This document shows positions 5,705-7,473 of a stretch of DNA of 7,473 bases, piece by piece. Made by a program: the position numbers and the translations under genes. Origin of the DNA: Rhodospirillaceae bacterium (GTDB lineage: Bacteria; Pseudomonadota; Alphaproteobacteria; Rhodospirillales_A; Casp-alpha2); assembly GCA_003488105.1 (NCBI GenBank), contig DNMS01000199.1, positions 2,251 through 9,723 of the forward strand. Direction: 5' to 3'. The notes below the pieces were generated by a model. It was not told the origin of the DNA. It made no database searches and saw only the letters and a program-made list of their open reading frames with translations. The first letter of the stretch is position 1. Each line of letters begins with the position of its first letter.

Positions 5705-6625
5705 TCAGCGCCAGGGCCGCCGGGGGGGCGCCGGCTGGGCGTCGGCGCCTTCCATGGCCTCCTCCAGCGCCCGGATGCGTTCGGCGAGCGGCGGGTGGCT
5801 GGCAAACGCCGCCTGCATGCGCCCGGCGTTGATGGCGAAGGCCCTCATCTCGTCGGGCATGGGCGGCGTGTCATGGGCCGCCTGCAGGGCCTTCAGCGCG
5901 TTGATCATGTTGCGCCGGCCGGCCAGTTCCGCTCCGCCCTTGTCGGCGCGGAACTCGCGCCAGCGCGAGAACCACATGACGATCATCATGGCGGCGATGC
6001 CGAACACGAACTGCGCGATCATCGAGACGATCCAGAACGCCGGGCCGTGGCCGCGTTCGACCTTGAACACCAGGCGGTCGACCAGATGGCCGACGATGCG
6101 CGACAGGAAGATGACGAAGGTGTTCACCACGCCCTGGATCAGGGTCAGGGTCACCATGTCGCCGTTGGCGACATGGGCGACCTCGTGGCCCAGCACGGCC
6201 TCGACCTCTTTCCGGTCCATGGTGTTGAGCAGGCCCGTGGAGACGGCGACCAGGGCGTTGTTGCGGTTCCAGCCCGTGGCAAAGGCGTTGGGCGAGCCGT
6301 GGTCGAAGATGCCGACCTCGGGCATGCCGATACCGGCCTGTTTGGCCTGCCGGGCGGCTGTATCGACCAACCATTGTTCCGTCGGGTTGGCGGGCCGGGT
6401 GATGACCTTCACCCCCATCCCGGCCTTGGCCATGGTCTTGGACAGGAACAGGGAGATCAGCGCCCCGGAAAAACCGATGACGGCGGAATAGACGATCAGC
6501 GCGTTGATGTTCAGGTCGACGCCATTGGCCTGCAGCAAGCCATCCAGCCCGAGCAGGCGAAAGGTCAGGCTGATCAGTGCGACGATCGCCAGGTTGGTGC
6601 CGAGAAACAGCAGAATCCGCAGCAT
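5705..6625 (-). CDS. htpX: HtpX-type membrane zinc protease (M48)
   Basis: Inner-membrane protease that cleaves misfolded membrane proteins. At 306 residues it is close to the 293-residue E. coli HtpX. Two N-terminal membrane segments (about 3-25 and 40-62) come first, followed by the cytosolic zinc site His147-Glu148-Val-Ala-His151 with Glu224 (REFRAD) as the third ligand. Further hydrophobic stretches lie at 158-187 and 197-219. From memory of the family, the blocks NAFATGWNRNNALVAVSTGLL and NGDMVTLTLIQGVVNTFVIF resemble E. coli HtpX closely. The tail (QPAPPRRPWR) is proline- and arginine-rich. AAGGA (complement of 6633-6637) is 7 bases before the start. It follows the AtzF-C-like gene by 117 bases and probably has its own promoter. 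Confidence 0.95.
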   Translation of the reverse strand: MLRILLFLGTNLAIVALISLTFRLLGLDGLLQANGVDLNINALIVYSAVIGFSGALISLFLSKTMAKAGMGVKVITRPANPTEQWLVDTAARQAKQAGIGMPEVGIFDHGSPNAFATGWNRNNALVAVSTGLLNTMDRKEVEAVLGHEVAHVANGDMVTLTLIQGVVNTFVIFLSRIVGHLVDRLVFKVERGHGPAFWIVSMIAQFVFGIAAMMIVMWFSRWREFRADKGGAELAGRRNMINALKALQAAHDTPPMPDEMRAFAINAGRMQAAFASHPPLAERIRALEEAMEGADAQPAPPRRPWR

Positions 6626-6660
6626 CGATTTGTCCTTAGCCCAAGAAAAGGCGCACCCCC

Positions 6661-6684
6661 ATGGGAACGCCGAAATTCTGGAAG
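6661..6684 (-). promoter_or_regulatory. Possible heat-shock (sigma-32-like) promoter of htpX
   Basis: On the minus strand, CTTCCA (complement of 6679-6684) is followed after about 12 bases by CCCAT (complement of 6661-6665). This is reminiscent of the heat-shock pattern CTTGAA-N13-CCCCAT, with a weak -35. A transcript starting near 6653 would have a leader of about 27 bases including the AAGGA site. htpX is a heat-shock gene in E. coli. The match is partial. Confidence 0.3.
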
Positions 6685-6742
6685 ATATCTAGGCTGCCGG
6701 GCGGCCGCCGCAAGGGCTTTGGCCGCGGAATTTCCAACGGCC

Positions 6743-7123
6743 TCAGAAACCGAGCGTCGCCGCGTATTCCCGCCACCCGCCGAATTCGGAAATGTCCTTG
6801 TGTTTGCCTTCCGCCATCTCGCGGGGATAGAGGATTCCATCCAAAATCCGCCCGTCGTCCAGTTCCACCGGGCCGCAGTACAGCCCCGGCGGCTCCCCGG
6901 CTTCGACCTTGGCCCAAATCTCGTCGCTCATTTCATAAATCTCGCCGGGGACGGAAATCCCGCCCTCGCCCACCCTGTACATGCCGGGATGGATATCGCC
7001 GATGGAATGAAGCCGGTATTCGGGCACGGTCCGGGCTTCGCCCAGGAAAGCCGCGCCCTCGAGATTGCCGTTCAAGGCCAGCCCGCGCATCAGGGTGCCG
7101 TTGACGAACAGGACCTTCGTCAT
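6743..7123 (-). CDS. Stand-alone allophanate-hydrolase C-terminal-like protein (gamma-glutamylcyclotransferase fold)
   Basis: A 126-residue single-domain protein. It begins with VLFVNGTLMRGLALN, the nucleotide-binding-like loop of gamma-glutamylcyclotransferase/AIG2 folds (usually YGTL or YGSN). VPGEIYEM (58-65) carries Glu61 at the position of the catalytic acid. The arrangement ARTVPEYRLHSI, then PGMYRVGEGG, then DISEFGGWREY resembles the C-terminal domain of allophanate hydrolase (AtzF), as I remember that family. There is no amidase domain with it, so it is not a urea-degrading enzyme by itself. The start codon overlaps the stop of the upstream dioxygenase gene (ATGA, 7120-7123), implying coupled translation and a shared pathway. 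Function is unknown; a small cyclotransferase or a helper to the dioxygenase are possibilities. Confidence 0.8.
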   Translation of the reverse strand: MTKVLFVNGTLMRGLALNGNLEGAAFLGEARTVPEYRLHSIGDIHPGMYRVGEGGISVPGEIYEMSDEIWAKVEAGEPPGLYCGPVELDDGRILDGILYPREMAEGKHKDISEFGGWREYAATLGF

Positions 7124-7473
7124 GCGGCGACTTGCCCTTTCCGCCCGTCCGTGCAGCCGACGATCATACGCAGCATGCGCCGGGGCTCGGTATAGTCATC
7201 GACCGCGCAATGCATGCTGGAACGATTGTCGACGCCGACCAGGCTGTTCAGGGTCCATTTGTGGCGGTACTGGAATTCGGGTTTCAGGGCGTGCTCGAAC
7301 AGTTCGGCCAAAAGGTCGTCGCTTTCCGCCTGCTCCAGTTCGTTGATGCGCATGGAATAGCCCGGATTGACGTAAAGGATCGGCACGCCGGTCTTGGGGT
7401 GCGGGCGGACCACGGGATGGATCACGTCCGGATGGGCGGCTTGCTGTTCCGGCGTCAGGGTCGGCGTCGCGCC
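7120..7473 (-). CDS. TauD/TfdA-family dioxygenase, C-terminal part (N-terminus outside window)
   Basis: Fe(II)/2-oxoglutarate-dependent dioxygenase family. The frame is open to the window edge; 117 C-terminal residues are visible, about 40% of the usual 280-300, and the GTG at 7425 is internal. Family blocks: HPVVRPHPKTGVPILYVNPG, EFQYRHKW, and DNRSSMHCAVDDY, in which His88 (counted from the edge) is the second iron-binding His. Arg102 in RRMLRM is the 2-oxoglutarate carboxylate ligand, corresponding to Arg270 in TauD. The first HxD of the iron site lies outside the window. The subfamily could act on taurine-like sulfonates, phenoxyacetates or other small molecules; the fragment does not say which. 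The stop overlaps the start of the next gene by 4 bases. Confidence 0.92.
   Translation of the reverse strand, partial: GATPTLTPEQQAAHPDVIHPVVRPHPKTGVPILYVNPGYSMRINELEQAESDDLLAELFEHALKPEFQYRHKWTLNSLVGVDNRSSMHCAVDDYTEPRRMLRMIVGCTDGRKGQVAA

Noticed and set aside
5754..6491. A 245-codon plus-strand frame opposite htpX
   Set aside because: It is fully antisense to a strongly supported protease gene and has no domain or ribosome site.
6701..6726. GCGGCC/GGCCGC inverted repeat after the AtzF-C-like gene
   Set aside because: The loop is 14 bases and no T-tract follows on the minus strand, so it is too weak to call a terminator.
4772..7195. An 807-codon open frame on the plus strand across the cyclase, htpX and AtzF-C-like genes
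   Set aside because: It is out of frame with the cyclase and antisense to htpX, is rich in Arg, Gly and Pro with no recognisable domain, and overlaps three well-supported genes. Long stop-free shadows are expected in GC-rich DNA.
7423..7425. GTG at 7425 as the start of the dioxygenase
   Set aside because: The upstream frame stays open and reads TPEQQAAHPDVIHPVV, continuous with the family pattern, so this is an internal valine.

Overview
The window is GC-rich and densely coded, with short intergenic gaps and good Shine-Dalgarno sites. Gene types, protein style and an alphaproteobacterial-type LexA box (GTTC-N7-GTTC) suggest a chromosomal segment of an alphaproteobacterium, probably near Rhodospirillales; this placement is inference. 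I see no tRNA, rRNA, CRISPR, insertion sequence or phage gene. Eleven protein genes are supported, two of them cut by the window edges.

Layout. (1) 1-1403, plus strand: the 3' part of exodeoxyribonuclease III (xth), then a small alpha/beta hydrolase with a Cys nucleophile elbow. Just behind the hydrolase is a decayed second copy of the end of xth, so the hydrolase is bracketed by a direct repeat. (2) 1445-1940: a perfect inverted repeat and possible promoter, then a GFA/CENP-V-type zinc protein. (3) 1947-3530: 3-methyladenine DNA glycosylase I (tag, minus) diverges from an exported metallo-beta-lactamase-fold hydrolase (plus). The gap between them carries a LexA-box-like site and a leader with several possible hairpins. 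A terminator hairpin follows at 3558-3578. (4) 3588-5699: a YafY-type HTH/WYL regulator (minus) diverges from a YciI-like protein and an exported cyclase-family (kynurenine-formamidase-like) enzyme, with two operator-like dyads between. (5) 5705-7473, minus: a TauD/TfdA-type dioxygenase (C-terminal part) overlaps by 4 bp a stand-alone protein like the C-terminal domain of allophanate hydrolase; htpX (membrane M48 protease) follows.

How the genes relate. xth and tag are both base-excision repair genes, and the LexA-like site suggests that tag is damage-inducible. The regulator, YciI and cyclase genes look like a self-contained regulated catabolic or detoxification module. HtpX is a membrane quality-control protease with a possible heat-shock-type promoter. 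Most of the window is ordinary. The best leads are the xth-tail duplication around the hydrolase, the LexA box at tag, and the structured leader of the exported MBL gene. I found no clear new multi-gene system.
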